A DNA stretch of 64,000 nucleotides from Pseudomonadota bacterium (GTDB taxonomy: Bacteria; Pseudomonadota; Alphaproteobacteria; Rhizobiales; Xanthobacteraceae), in contig JAFEFL010000043.1 in assembly GCA_018240595.1 (NCBI GenBank), positions 1-64,000 of the forward strand, written 5' to 3'. Positions 25,656 to 34,368 of the stretch are shown here, piece by piece. Positions within the stretch are counted from its first letter, which is position 1. Each line of letters starts with the position of its first letter. The notes beneath the pieces were generated by a model that had not been told where the DNA came from, did no database searches, and saw only the letters and a program-made list of their open reading frames with translations. The position numbers were made by a program, and so were the translations under genes.

Positions 25656-26651
25656 ATGAGCGACAAAGCGAACAGCGGCGAGCGCATCGCCAAGGTCATG
25701 GCCCGCGCCGGGCTTGCCTCCCGTCGCGAGGCCGAGGCCTGGATCGAGGCCGGCCGCGTCTCGGTCAACGGCAAGGTCATTTCTTCGCCGGCGCTCAACG
25801 TCACCGCCGCCGACCGCATCGTCATCGACGGCCAGCCGATGCCGCGCCGCGAGCGGACCCGGCTGTTCCTCTACTCGAAGCCGCGCGGGCTGGTGACGAC
25901 GCACTCCGACCCGGAAGGCCGCCCCACCATCTTCGGCGCGCTGCCGAAAAAGCTGCCGCGGCTGATCAGCGTCGGCCGCCTCGACATCAACACCGAAGGC
26001 CTGCTGCTGCTCACCAATGACGGCGGGCTGGCCCGCGCACTGGAACTGCCGTCGACCGCCTGGCTGCGCCGCTACCGCGTGCGCGCCAATGGCCGCGTCG
26101 AACAGGCCGCGCTCGACAAATTGCGCGACGGCATCACCATCGACGGCATTCACTACGGCGCCATCGAGGCGCTGCTCGAACGCCAGCAGGGCGCCAATGT
26201 CTGGCTGAGCTTCGCCATCCGCGAGGGCAAGAACCGCGAAGTGCGCAAGGTGCTGGAACAGCTCGGCCTGCGGGTCAACCGGCTGATCCGCGTGTCCTAC
26301 GGCCCGTTCATGCTCGGCGACCTGCCGGAAGGCAGCGTCAAGGAAGTCGAAACCGCGGCGCTGCGCGCCGAACTCGGCGAGAAGATCGTGCGCGAGAGCG
26401 GCGCCGATTTCGCGGCGCCGCTGGTCAGCGACGATGAGCGAGTCCCTCGCCGTCATGCCGGGGCGTCCCGCAGGGACGAACCCGGAATCCAGCGGCAGGC
26501 GCAGCGACCGCGTCTGGATTCCGGGTCCCCGCTGCGCGGGTCCCGGAATGACCAACCCGAGCCAGACAAGCGCCCGTCTCACAAAAAGCGCGCACCACGC
26601 CGCGACCGCCGCAAGAGCGGCCCGCGTCCCGCCTATCCGCGAGCCAAATAA
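25656..26651 (+). CDS. rluB: 23S rRNA pseudouridine synthase RluB, with a palindromic element inserted in frame
   Basis: A 331-residue RluB/RsuA-type synthase that modifies 23S rRNA near position 2605. The S4 RNA-binding domain (about 8-60) is followed by the catalytic domain with VGRLDINTEGLLLLTNDG, which holds the catalytic Asp, and AIREGKNREVRKVLEQLG. The conserved domain ends near residue 255. Residues 266-299 are encoded by a 101-bp palindromic element (26452-26552) read in frame, and a basic Lys/Arg tail follows. GGAG lies 4 bp before the ATG. The rsmD start overlaps the stop by 1 bp (TAATG). Confidence 0.93.
   Translation: MSDKANSGERIAKVMARAGLASRREAEAWIEAGRVSVNGKVISSPALNVTAADRIVIDGQPMPRRERTRLFLYSKPRGLVTTHSDPEGRPTIFGALPKKLPRLISVGRLDINTEGLLLLTNDGGLARALELPSTAWLRRYRVRANGRVEQAALDKLRDGITIDGIHYGAIEALLERQQGANVWLSFAIREGKNREVRKVLEQLGLRVNRLIRVSYGPFMLGDLPEGSVKEVETAALRAELGEKIVRESGADFAAPLVSDDERVPRRHAGASRRDEPGIQRQAQRPRLDSGSPLRGSRNDQPEPDKRPSHKKRAPRRDRRKSGPRPAYPRAK
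26452..26552. repeat. Three-arm palindromic element inside rluB, copy 5
   Basis: A 101-bp element with ends GTCAT (26452-26456) and ATGAC (26548-26552) that lies wholly inside the rluB reading frame without a stop. The left arm is CGTCCCGCAGGGACG, the middle GGAATCCAG pairs with CTGGATTCC, and the right arm is built on GACCCGCGCAGCGGGGACCC read on the minus strand. It has exactly the same length and ends as copy 10 (46696-46796). Confidence 0.88.
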
Positions 26652-27205
26652 TGCGCGTCGTCGGCGGCCGCTTGCGCTCGCGCCCCATCGCCGGACCGAA
26701 AGGCGACGGCTTACGCCCCACCGCCGATCGGCTGCGCGAGGCTTTGTTCAACATTCTGGCGCATGGCTACGGCAATCCGGTCGAGGGCGCGCGCGTGCTC
26801 GACCTGTTTGCCGGCACCGGCGCACTCGGCATCGAGGCTCTGTCGCGCGGCGCGTCTTACGTGCTGTTCGTCGATGACGGCGTCGAGTCGCGCGCTTTGC
26901 TGCGCAACAACACCGAGGCGCTGGGGCTGGGCGGTACCAGCCGCATCTTCCGCCGCGACGCCACCAGGCTCGGCCCGGCGCATCCGATCGAGCCGTTCAC
27001 GCTCGCCTTTCTCGATCCGCCTTACGGCAAGGGCCTCGCGGAAAAGGCGCTCGCCTCGGCACGCGACGGCGGCTGGCTGGTCACGGACGCTTTGGTCGTG
27101 GTCGAGGAAGCGGTCAGCGCCAAGTTTTCAGCGCCGGAGGGTTTCGAGGAACTGGAACGGCGCGACTATGACGACAGCGAGTTGATTTTCCTGCGTGCCG
27201 TCTAA
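26651..27205 (+). CDS. rsmD: 16S rRNA (guanine(966)-N2)-methyltransferase
   Basis: A 184-residue SAM-dependent methyltransferase acting on G966 of 16S rRNA in the 30S subunit. The N-terminus MRVVGGRLRSRPI and the substrate-binding TADRLREALFNIL are typical. The SAM site is in VLDLFAGTGALGIEALSRGA and the catalytic motif is FLDPPYGKGL. It is coupled to rluB by a TAATG junction, so two rRNA-modifying enzymes are made together. It converges with mutL, whose stop lies 1 bp away. Confidence 0.95.
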   Translation: MRVVGGRLRSRPIAGPKGDGLRPTADRLREALFNILAHGYGNPVEGARVLDLFAGTGALGIEALSRGASYVLFVDDGVESRALLRNNTEALGLGGTSRIFRRDATRLGPAHPIEPFTLAFLDPPYGKGLAEKALASARDGGWLVTDALVVVEEAVSAKFSAPEGFEELERRDYDDSELIFLRAV

Positions 27206-27206
27206 C

Positions 27207-29027
27207 CTACTTCCGTCCGAACAACCGCTCAATATCGCCGAGCTTCAGTTCGACATAAGTCGGGCGGCCGTGATTGCACTGGCCGGAATTCGGCGTCGTT
27301 TCCATCTCGCGCAGCAGTGCGTTCATCTCATCTGGTTTCAAACGACGCCCGGCGCGCACCGAACCATGGCAGGCCATGGTCGCGGAGACATGCAGCAGAC
27401 GCCGCTCCAGCGGCAATGAGTCGTCCCACTCGGCCATATGCTCGGCGAGATCACTAACCAACCCGCGCACATCGACCTCGCCCAATAAAGCCGGCGTCTC
27501 GCGCACCGCCACCGCGCCGGGGCCGAAGGCTTCCAGCACCAGGCCGAAGCGCTCCAGATCCGCGGCGCGCGCAACGAGCCGCGCCGCGTCGGCCTCGTCG
27601 AGTTCGACGATCTCCGGGATCAGCAATATCTGCCGGCCGATGCCGCTCTTCTCCAGCGCCGCCTTCATGCGCTCGTAGACGATGCGCTCATGCGCGGCGT
27701 GCTGGTCGACGATGACCAGACCGTCGCGCGTCTGCGTCACGATATAGGTCTCGTGGATCTGCGCCCGCGCCGCGCCAAGCGGCTTGTCGATCAGATCCGG
27801 CGCCGGCGCGAAGCTTTCGACGCGGGCGTCGGCCGACGGTCCGCCAACGTCAAACGCCTCCTGATAGGTCTCTTGCGCCGCCTCGGCGAAGCCGAACGCG
27901 CCGCCGCCTACCGACGGCATTGTCATCGGCGCCGACGGCCGCGCCGGCGACGAACGCCAGTCGTAACCTGGCCGCCGCGCCATCGGCCGGAACGCGGCGA
28001 TGGTGGCGCCGCCGCCGGTCGATGCCGCACGCTGGCCTTCGCGCGCCAGCGCATGCTTGAGCGCGCTGACGATCAGGCCGCGCACCAGCCCGGCGTCGCG
28101 GAAGCGCACTTCGGTCTTGGCCGGATGCACGTTGACGTCGACCTCGCTGGTCGGCAGCGTCACGAACAAAGCGAGCACCGGATGGCGGTCGCGCGGCAGG
28201 TAGTCGGCGTAGGCGCCGCGCACCGCGCCGACCATCAGCTTGTCGCGCACCGGGCGGCCGTTGACGAACAGATACTGGCCGAGCGAATTGGCGCGCGACA
28301 GCGTGGGCAGTCCGGCGAAGCCTTCGACGCGCACACCGTCGCGCTCGGCCTCGATGGCAATGGCATTGGCGCGGAAGTCGGCGCCCAGCACGTCGCCGAG
28401 CCGCACCAGCGGCTCCTCCTCGCCCGCCGCGCTCCACGTCACCGGCGCGCGTTCCTCGCCGGCCAAGGTGAAGGAAACATCGGGCCGGCTCATGGCGAGG
28501 CGCCGCACCACCTCGCGCACCGCCTCGCCTTCGCTGCGGTCGGTCTTCAAGAACTTCAGCCGCGCCGGCGTCGCGTAGAACAGGTCGCGCACCTCGATGG
28601 TGGTGCCCTGGCTCAGCGCCGCCGGCTTGATCTCCGACTTGTCGCCGGCATCGACGGTGAGGCTCCAGGCATGCGGCTCGCTCGCGTGCCGCGTCGTGAT
28701 GGTCAGCCTTGCGACCGAGCCGATGGACGGCAAGGCCTCGCCGCGAAAGCCGAGCGTATGGATCGCCAGCAGGTCGTCGGCCTCGAGCTTCGAGGTGGCG
28801 TGACGCTCGACGCAGAGATCGAGATCGGCGCGCGTCATGCCGGCGCCATCGTCGGTGACGCGGACGAGGCGGCGGCCGCCGCCATCGGTCAGCACGTCGA
28901 TGCGGCGCGCGCCGGCGTCGAGCGCGTTCTCGACCAGTTCCTTGACGACGCTGGCCGGGCGCTCGACCACTTCGCCGGCGGCGATGCGGTTGACGACGGC
29001 TTCGGACAACTGGCGGACGGGCATCAA
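27207..29027 (-). CDS. mutL: DNA mismatch repair protein MutL (endonuclease-type)
   Basis: A 606-residue mismatch-repair mediator. The N-terminal GHKL ATPase has [17 protein letters not shown] and [13 protein letters not shown]. After a linker (about 340-410) comes the C-terminal dimerisation domain with the metal-binding endonuclease motif DQHA(x)2E(x)4E ([12 protein letters not shown]), plus [10 protein letters not shown] and CNHGRPT near the end. These mark the nicking MutL type of bacteria that lack MutH, so strand incision should be done by this protein. The end (IERLFGRK) keeps the conserved FGR. It converges with rsmD. Confidence 0.96.
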   Translation of the reverse strand: MMPVRQLSEAVVNRIAAGEVVERPASVVKELVENALDAGARRIDVLTDGGGRRLVRVTDDGAGMTRADLDLCVERHATSKLEADDLLAIHTLGFRGEALPSIGSVARLTITTRHASEPHAWSLTVDAGDKSEIKPAALSQGTTIEVRDLFYATPARLKFLKTDRSEGEAVREVVRRLAMSRPDVSFTLAGEERAPVTWSAAGEEEPLVRLGDVLGADFRANAIAIEAERDGVRVEGFAGLPTLSRANSLGQYLFVNGRPVRDKLMVGAVRGAYADYLPRDRHPVLALFVTLPTSEVDVNVHPAKTEVRFRDAGLVRGLIVSALKHALAREGQRAASTGGGATIAAFRPMARRPGYDWRSSPARPSAPMTMPSVGGGAFGFAEAAQETYQEAFDVGGPSADARVESFAPAPDLIDKPLGAARAQIHETYIVTQTRDGLVIVDQHAAHERIVYERMKAALEKSGIGRQILLIPEIVELDEADAARLVARAADLERFGLVLEAFGPGAVAVRETPALLGEVDVRGLVSDLAEHMAEWDDSLPLERRLLHVSATMACHGSVRAGRRLKPDEMNALLREMETTPNSGQCNHGRPTYVELKLGDIERLFGRK

Positions 29028-29117
29028 TTTCGGCCTGATTCGGGGATCGGGGCCAATCTAGTGGCGGAAAGCGCCGCCCGCGAGGCGGCGGGGCCGGCTT
29101 TGCCCGTTATCCCGCCC

Positions 29118-29537
29118 TCAATCCCACCGCGCCTTGCTGCGCCCGGCCTTGATCTCGCTGCGGCGTTTCTTGCCCTCGACGCGCTTCTTCTTCTCGGATT
29201 TCGGCACCTTGGTCTCGCGCCGCACGGTGGGTTTCACCGCGGCCTGGCGGATCATGTCGAACAGCCGCTCGCGGGCCTCGGCGCGGTTGCGCGACTGATC
29301 GCGGTATTCCTGCGCCACGATGACGATGACGCCCTCCTTGGTCAGGCGCGAGCCGGCGAGCTTCATCAGGCGGATGGCGACGTCGTTCGGCAGCGACGGC
29401 GAGCGCCGCGCATCGAAGCGCAGTTGTACGGCCGACGACACCTTGTTGACGTTCTGCCCGCCCGGTCCCGAAGAGCGCACGAAGCTTTCCTCGAGCTCGC
29501 TATCGTCGATGGCGATGGTTTTAGTGACTTGGTGCAT
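29118..29537 (-). CDS. arfB: Alternative ribosome-rescue factor ArfB (YaeJ), peptidyl-tRNA hydrolase
   Basis: A 139-residue class-I release-factor-like protein that frees ribosomes stalled at the 3' end of mRNAs. The catalytic GGQ is in VRSSGPGGQNVNKVSSAVQ (near residue 26). The C-terminal ~40 residues are Lys/Arg-rich (KSEKKKRVEGKKRRSEIKAGRSK), the tail that enters the empty mRNA channel in E. coli ArfB. The start at 29537 (MHQVTKTI) gives the standard length. A composite palindromic element lies upstream. Confidence 0.93.
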   Translation of the reverse strand: MHQVTKTIAIDDSELEESFVRSSGPGGQNVNKVSSAVQLRFDARRSPSLPNDVAIRLMKLAGSRLTKEGVIVIVAQEYRDQSRNRAEARERLFDMIRQAAVKPTVRRETKVPKSEKKKRVEGKKRRSEIKAGRSKARWD

Positions 29538-29569
29538 GGTTTGTCCGCGGCGCAACCGCAATCTACACC

Positions 29570-29721
29570 GTCATCACCGGGCATAGCCCGTCGAAAGACG
29601 GGCATAAACGCCCTTTTCCCCGGTGATCCCGCTTAGGGACGCACTGCCTTCCTGAGCGGGATGGCCGGGTCATAGCCGTTCGAAGAACGGCGTTCTTCGA
29701 ACGCCTTTGCCCGGCCATGAC
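29570..29721. repeat. Three-arm palindromic element with two nested modules, copy 6
   Basis: A 152-bp element with ends GTCAT and ATGAC. The arm TCACCGGG (29574-29581) / CCCGGTGA (29619-29626) and the arm ATGGCCGGG (29661-29669) / CCCGGCCAT (29710-29718) each carry a nested module in the loop, starting CATAG at 29582 and 29671. The middle ATCCCGCT..AGCGGGAT matches copies 8 and 9. Without the two modules it would be close to their length (85-91 bp). The orientation is opposite to copy 8. Confidence 0.88.
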
Positions 29722-29746
29722 AAGGGAAATTGTGACGCCGAGGGCC

Positions 29747-30046
29747 TCAGCCCTCGCCCACCCCTTCCGCGAACACCAAGGTCCGGTCCAGCGCGGCGAA
29801 ACGGAATTTCAGCGTCTCGGCATATTCCGGCGAGCGGTACCATTCGCGCGCTTTGGCCATGTCGGGAAACTCGACGATGATGAATTGCTTGTCGCGGTCG
29901 CGCTCGCCCTCGACCAGTTCGACGGCGCCGGAGCGCACCAGATAGCGGCCGCCGTATTTCTTGATGCTGGCGGCGGCGCGGTCGCGATAATTGCCGATCA
30001 GATCCTGATCGAGAATGCGAACTTCGGAAATCACATAAGCGGGCAT
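29747..30046 (-). CDS. DUF1330 family protein
   Basis: A 99-residue protein of the DUF1330 family, a ferredoxin-like alpha-beta fold of the dimeric alpha-beta barrel type. The conserved parts are YVISEVRILDQDLIGNYRD, GGRYLVRSGAVE and FIVEFPDMAKAREWYRSPEY. No enzyme activity is established for the family. It starts 2 bp after the pgi stop codon, so it is co-transcribed with pgi; a functional link is not evident. Confidence 0.88.
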   Translation of the reverse strand: MPAYVISEVRILDQDLIGNYRDRAAASIKKYGGRYLVRSGAVELVEGERDRDKQFIIVEFPDMAKAREWYRSPEYAETLKFRFAALDRTLVFAEGVGEG

Positions 30047-30048
30047 GG

Positions 30049-31365
30049 TTACGCCGTCAGATACTTCTTGGCCAGCACCTTGCCCTCTTCCACCGCCGGC
30101 TGGTCGAAGGCATCGACGCCGATGAGATGCGCCGCAATGATGGTCTCGAGCATGAAATGCATCAGCAGTTCGCCGATGCTCTCCTCGTCGATCACCGGCA
30201 GATGCAGCGTGCGCACCGGGCAGCCGTTCTTCGCCAGGGTCTCCGCCGTGGCCCGGCCCTGCGCGCCGACCAGATCGCCGATGGTCTTGCCTGCAAAGCC
30301 AGGCTCGCCGGCGATCTTCGACAAGTCCTTGTCCATGCGCGGGCCCTTGCCGGCGCGGTCGGTGGTGATGACGGTGAACAACTTGTCGCGCGGCCCGGCG
30401 ATGAAGAGCTGCAACTGGCTGTGCTGATCGACCGGACCGAGCGCGCCGATCGGCGTCGTGCCCTTGCCGTCCTTGCCGAGGCTTTCCGCCCAGAGCTGCA
30501 CGTACCAGCGCGTGAAGCGCTCCAGCCGGTCGGCATAGGCCATGACAACGCTGATGCCCTTGTTCTTGGTCTCGGCCAATGCGACGGAGAGCGCCGCGCC
30601 GAGCGCGGCCGGCACGTCCCTGGCCTTCTTCTTCTCCAGCACCGGCTTGAGCGCCAGCGACGCGCCTTCGCGGATCGCCGCGACGTCGAGGCCGAGCAGC
30701 GCCGCCGGCAGCAGGCCGACATTGGTCAGCACCGAGAATCGGCCACCGACGCCGGTGTGATGCTCGAGCATCGGCACCTTGTACTGGCCGAGCAGTTCGC
30801 GCAGGCCGTTCTTCTTGCCGGGCTTGGCCGGCTCGGTGAGGCCGAGGAAGATATCGGGAATGCGCGGCCCGAGACCCGCGTCATGCAGCGCCGCCAGCAC
30901 GGCGATGGTCTGCATCAAGGTCTCGCCGGTGCCACCGGATTTCGAGATCGGCACGAAGCGCGACGTCGGCAGAGGCAGGTGTTTGAGCAGCGACGCGAAC
31001 GAGTCGGGATCGAGATTGTCCATGAAGTGCAGCCGCGGACCGGCGCGCAAGGCGCCGACGCCCGGCACCATGTGGCCGGCAAGCTGCGCCAAGGTCTGGC
31101 CGCCGAGCGAGGAGCCGCCGGTGCCGAGCAGCACGATGTCGGTGGCGCGATCGGCGAGCGCCACGGCGCGGTCGCGCAATTCCGGCAGGTCGCCGTGGGC
31201 TGCCGGCAATTGCAGCAGCGGCAGGCCACCATCGGCATGACGGGCACGCAGCCAGTCGAGCGCACCTTCGGCGCGCGCCAGCGTCGCGTCGAGCGCCTCG
31301 GACGGCGCGCCGTGCTGGCCGATGTTGTCGTGAAGCGCGCTGTCGATGGACTGGATCAGAGGCAT
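30049..31365 (-). CDS. pgi: Glucose-6-phosphate isomerase
   Basis: A 438-residue cytoplasmic isomerase that interconverts glucose-6-phosphate and fructose-6-phosphate. It has two SIS domains with VLLGTGGSSLGGQTL, the signature stretch SKSGGTGETLMQ and the first PGI signature VGGRFSVLTNVGLLP. It is about 110 residues shorter than the E. coli enzyme, fitting the shorter bacterial type. The start at 31365 follows GGAG by 6 bp; an in-frame ATG six codons upstream lacks that spacing. A palindromic element ends 28 bp before the start. Confidence 0.93.
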   Translation of the reverse strand: MPLIQSIDSALHDNIGQHGAPSEALDATLARAEGALDWLRARHADGGLPLLQLPAAHGDLPELRDRAVALADRATDIVLLGTGGSSLGGQTLAQLAGHMVPGVGALRAGPRLHFMDNLDPDSFASLLKHLPLPTSRFVPISKSGGTGETLMQTIAVLAALHDAGLGPRIPDIFLGLTEPAKPGKKNGLRELLGQYKVPMLEHHTGVGGRFSVLTNVGLLPAALLGLDVAAIREGASLALKPVLEKKKARDVPAALGAALSVALAETKNKGISVVMAYADRLERFTRWYVQLWAESLGKDGKGTTPIGALGPVDQHSQLQLFIAGPRDKLFTVITTDRAGKGPRMDKDLSKIAGEPGFAGKTIGDLVGAQGRATAETLAKNGCPVRTLHLPVIDEESIGELLMHFMLETIIAAHLIGVDAFDQPAVEEGKVLAKKYLTA

Positions 31366-31392
31366 GATGACTCCGTCTTGCAATTGCTACTC

Positions 31393-31479
31393 GTCATGGC
31401 CGCACTTGTAGCGGCCATCCACGTCTTTTCCTGATCATTGAAGCAAGACGTGGATGCCCGGCACAAGACCGGGCATGAC
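31393..31479. repeat. Three-arm palindromic element, copy 7
   Basis: An 87-bp element with ends GTCAT and ATGAC. The left arm is ATGGCCGC/GCGGCCAT around ACTTGTA, the middle CATCCACGTCTT pairs with AAGACGTGGATG, and the right arm is GCCCGG/CCGGGC. It lies between the end of the M16 peptidase gene and the start of pgi, all on the minus strand, so it would be part of any readthrough transcript into pgi. Confidence 0.85.
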
Positions 31480-31515
31480 CGAGAAAAAATTATAACGCAC
31501 GAATGGAACAATCGT

Positions 31516-32841
31516 TCACTGCGTGCTCGACGAGAGACCCTTCGGCCGCCCGGCCACCGTCACCAGCATGCCGTTGCCGTAGAGGCGCTTGGCGACGCGT
31601 TTGGCGTCGTCGAGCGTGACGGCGTCGATCATGGCGCCGCGACGCTGGATGTAGTCGATGCCGAGCTTGTCGAGCTGGATCTGCGTGAGCTGGGCCGCGA
31701 TCTTCGACGAGGTGTCGAGCGACAGCGCATAGGCGCCCTTGAGATAATCCTTGGCCGACGTCAGTTCGTCGGCGGTCGGCCCCTCCTCCGCCATCTTCTT
31801 GGTCTCGTTCTCGATGATGGCGAGTGCATCGGCGGTGCGGTCGGCGCGCGTTGCGGTGCCGCCCATGATCAGCGCGGCGTGGTCGAACCAGGCGAGACTT
31901 TCGGAGACGCCGTAAGCCAGCCCGCGCTTTTCGCGCACTTCCCTGTACAGCCGCGACGAGAACGAGCCGCCGCCGAGAATGTGGTTGACGACATAGGCGG
32001 CCATGAAATCCGGATCGTCGCGGGCAATGCCCGGGCCGCCGAAGGTGACGACTGCCTGCGGCACGTTCAATTCCGCGACGATGCGGCGGCCGAGGCCCTG
32101 CGGCTTGACGTCGGCGACGGGCTTGAGATCGTTCGCCGCCGGCAGTCCGCCGAAAGCCTTGTCGATCAGATCGCCGGCGGTCTTCTCGTCGATGTCGCCG
32201 ACGATGGAGACGGTGAGGCCGTTGCGCGCGAAGACGCGCTTGGTGAAATCGCGCAGATCGTCGGGCGTGATCGCCGGCACGGTTTCGAGCGAGCCCTTGG
32301 TTTCGAGCCCGTACGGATGTCCCGGAAAAGCGGTCTGCCACCAGGTGCGGCTGGCGATGCTGTTGGGATTGGTGATCTCGCGGCGCAAGCCGGCCAGCTC
32401 CTGGCCGCGCACGCGCTCGACCGCCGACGGCTCGAAGCGCGGCTGCGCCAGCGCCATGCGCAACAGGTCGAAGGCTTCGTCGCGGTGCTCGTTGAGCGCG
32501 CGCAGCGAGCCGCGGAATTCGTCGCGGTTGGCGCTGAACGACATCTCGATGGCATGCCGCTCGAGCCGATCGTGGAAAGCGTTGCTGTCGAGATCGCCGG
32601 CGCCTTCGTCGAGCGTGTCGGCGACCAGATTGGCGGTGCCGCCCTTGCCGGCGGAGTCCTGCGTCGCGCCGCCCTTGAAGGCGTAATTGAGCGCGACCAG
32701 CGGCACGGCCTTCTCGCGCACCAGCCAGGCGGTGATGCCTTTGGGACTGACGATCTTCTCGATCGTCATCGCCGATGCCGGCGACAGTTGAACGAGCGCC
32801 AGCGTCAGCGCGCCGGCGGCGACCGCAAGAAGCCGCATCAT
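31516..32841 (-). CDS. M16-family peptidase-like protein, exported, lacking the zinc motif
   Basis: A 441-residue protein with a signal peptide (MMRLLAVAAGALTLALVQLSPASA). It has the two-domain M16 fold, but the HxxEH zinc motif is replaced by ANLVADTLDEG, so it should be catalytically inactive. It probably pairs with the active subunit encoded upstream, as in mitochondrial-type processing peptidases and other bacterial M16 pairs. It keeps the R/Y-type substrate stretch (GGGSFSSRLYREVREKRGLAYGV). Its start overlaps the upstream gene (ATGA) and follows GGGGAG by 8 bp. It probably acts in the periplasm. Confidence 0.9.
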   Translation of the reverse strand: MMRLLAVAAGALTLALVQLSPASAMTIEKIVSPKGITAWLVREKAVPLVALNYAFKGGATQDSAGKGGTANLVADTLDEGAGDLDSNAFHDRLERHAIEMSFSANRDEFRGSLRALNEHRDEAFDLLRMALAQPRFEPSAVERVRGQELAGLRREITNPNSIASRTWWQTAFPGHPYGLETKGSLETVPAITPDDLRDFTKRVFARNGLTVSIVGDIDEKTAGDLIDKAFGGLPAANDLKPVADVKPQGLGRRIVAELNVPQAVVTFGGPGIARDDPDFMAAYVVNHILGGGSFSSRLYREVREKRGLAYGVSESLAWFDHAALIMGGTATRADRTADALAIIENETKKMAEEGPTADELTSAKDYLKGAYALSLDTSSKIAAQLTQIQLDKLGIDYIQRRGAMIDAVTLDDAKRVAKRLYGNGMLVTVAGRPKGLSSSTQ

Positions 32842-34268
32842 GACCGCTTCTCCCCGGTGCTGCCGGATCTGGCTGGCGGGCCCTGCTCCGCCTTGTTGAC
32901 CGCGGGCCCGGCCTCCTTGACCAGATAGCCGGTCACCGAGCGGATCTTGACGAGCCATTGCCGGGCGGCGTCCCGCACCTGCGCCGCCGTCACCGCCTTG
33001 ATGCGTTCGGGCCAGCTCTGCACGTCGGCGACGCTGGCGCCGGTCATCAGCGCCTGGCCGTACCAGCGCGCCATGGTGGCCTGATTGTCCTGGGCGTAGA
33101 TCGCCTCGGCAACCAGCCGCGATTTCGAGCGATCGAGTTCGTCGGCGGTGACGCCCTTGTCGATCAGCTCGGCGATCACCGCGTCGGTCGCGGTTTCAAG
33201 GTCGGTGAGCGTCACGCCCTCGCTCGGCGCTCCATAGACGCCGAACTTCGACATGTCGAAGGCGGAGGAGTCGTAATAGGCGCCGGCGCTGGTCGCGATG
33301 TGCTTGTCGACCACCAGCGTGCGGTACAGCCGGCTGTTCGACCCGGCGCCGAGAATATGCGCCAGCACTTCCAGCGCCTCGGACTCGCCGGGCTTGGCGG
33401 TGTGGAACGACGGCACCAGATAGGCGCGCTGCAGCGTCGGCTGCTCGACGCGCGGATCGGCGAGCGTCAGCGACCGCGCCGCGGCCGGCGGCGGCTCCTG
33501 CGGCCGCGCCCGCGGCGGAATGTCGGCGTGGGCTTTCAGCTTGCCGTAGGTGTCCTTGGCGAAGGCCAGCGCCTGCTCGGGCTCGATGTCGCCGGCGATC
33601 ACGACCACCGCGTTGTTCGGGCCGTAGAAGCGGCGATAGAAGCCGATCGCGTCGTCTTTGGTCAGGCCTTCCATCTCGTGGCGCCAGCCGATCACCGGGC
33701 GGCCATAGGGCGAATTGAGGAACAGCGCCGCGTCGATCTGCTCACCGAGCCGCGCGCGCGGATTGTTCTCCATGCGCTGGTTGCGCTCTTCGAGAATGAC
33801 GTCGCGCTCGGGCAGCACCACGGCGTCGGTCAGCACCAGGCCGGTCATGCGATCGGCCTCGAAGCCCATCACTTCCTTGAGCTTCTCGCTCGGCACGCGC
33901 TGGTAATAACCGGTGTAGTCGTTCGAGGTGAAGGCGTTCTCCTGCCCGCCCATGCGGGCGACGACCTGCGAGAACTGTCCGGCCGGATGGGTGGCCGTGC
34001 CCTTGAACATCAGGTGCTCGAGAAAATGCGCCAGTCCGGATTTGCCTGGCGTCTCGTCGGCGGCGCCGACCTTGTACCAGATCATGTGCGTGACCACCGG
34101 CGCGCGGTGGTCGGGGATGACGACGAGTTCAAGACCGTTGTCGAGCTTGAAATCGGAAACTTTCGGCCCGGCCGGTTCTGCGGCGGCCAGCGCCGGCCAC
34201 AACAGAAGCGCAAACGCAGCCGCCCATGTCACGGCGTCTGCGCGTTCGACGAGTTTTCTGAAGTCCAC
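32838..34268 (-). CDS. M16-family zinc peptidase, exported (active subunit)
   Basis: A 476-residue pitrilysin/processing-peptidase-type protein. A signal-like hydrophobic segment at residues 15-30 ends in ALAAAEP. The inverted zinc motif is intact: GLAHFLEHLMFKGT (HxxEH), with the distal Glu expected about 75 residues later in the ERDVILEERNQRMENN region. It is coupled to the inactive partner by a 4-bp overlap, so a heterodimer is likely. In this order the pair sits near lspA and ileS. The physiological substrate is unknown; peptide breakdown or processing in the periplasm is inferred. Confidence 0.92.
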   Translation of the reverse strand: MDFRKLVERADAVTWAAAFALLLWPALAAAEPAGPKVSDFKLDNGLELVVIPDHRAPVVTHMIWYKVGAADETPGKSGLAHFLEHLMFKGTATHPAGQFSQVVARMGGQENAFTSNDYTGYYQRVPSEKLKEVMGFEADRMTGLVLTDAVVLPERDVILEERNQRMENNPRARLGEQIDAALFLNSPYGRPVIGWRHEMEGLTKDDAIGFYRRFYGPNNAVVVIAGDIEPEQALAFAKDTYGKLKAHADIPPRARPQEPPPAAARSLTLADPRVEQPTLQRAYLVPSFHTAKPGESEALEVLAHILGAGSNSRLYRTLVVDKHIATSAGAYYDSSAFDMSKFGVYGAPSEGVTLTDLETATDAVIAELIDKGVTADELDRSKSRLVAEAIYAQDNQATMARWYGQALMTGASVADVQSWPERIKAVTAAQVRDAARQWLVKIRSVTGYLVKEAGPAVNKAEQGPPARSGSTGEKRS

Positions 34269-34368
34269 GAAGCAGACCTATGGCGTTAGAGTTGGCGTCG
34301 CCCGCATGACGGCGTCTCACGCGCGAACCGCTATCCGGCCGGCGCCCCCGGCGCCGCCGCGCGACGGC

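Noticed and set aside
27690-29636. 648-codon plus-strand open frame
   Set aside because: Antisense to mutL and arfB, both with full motif sets. No ribosome site or recognisable domain.
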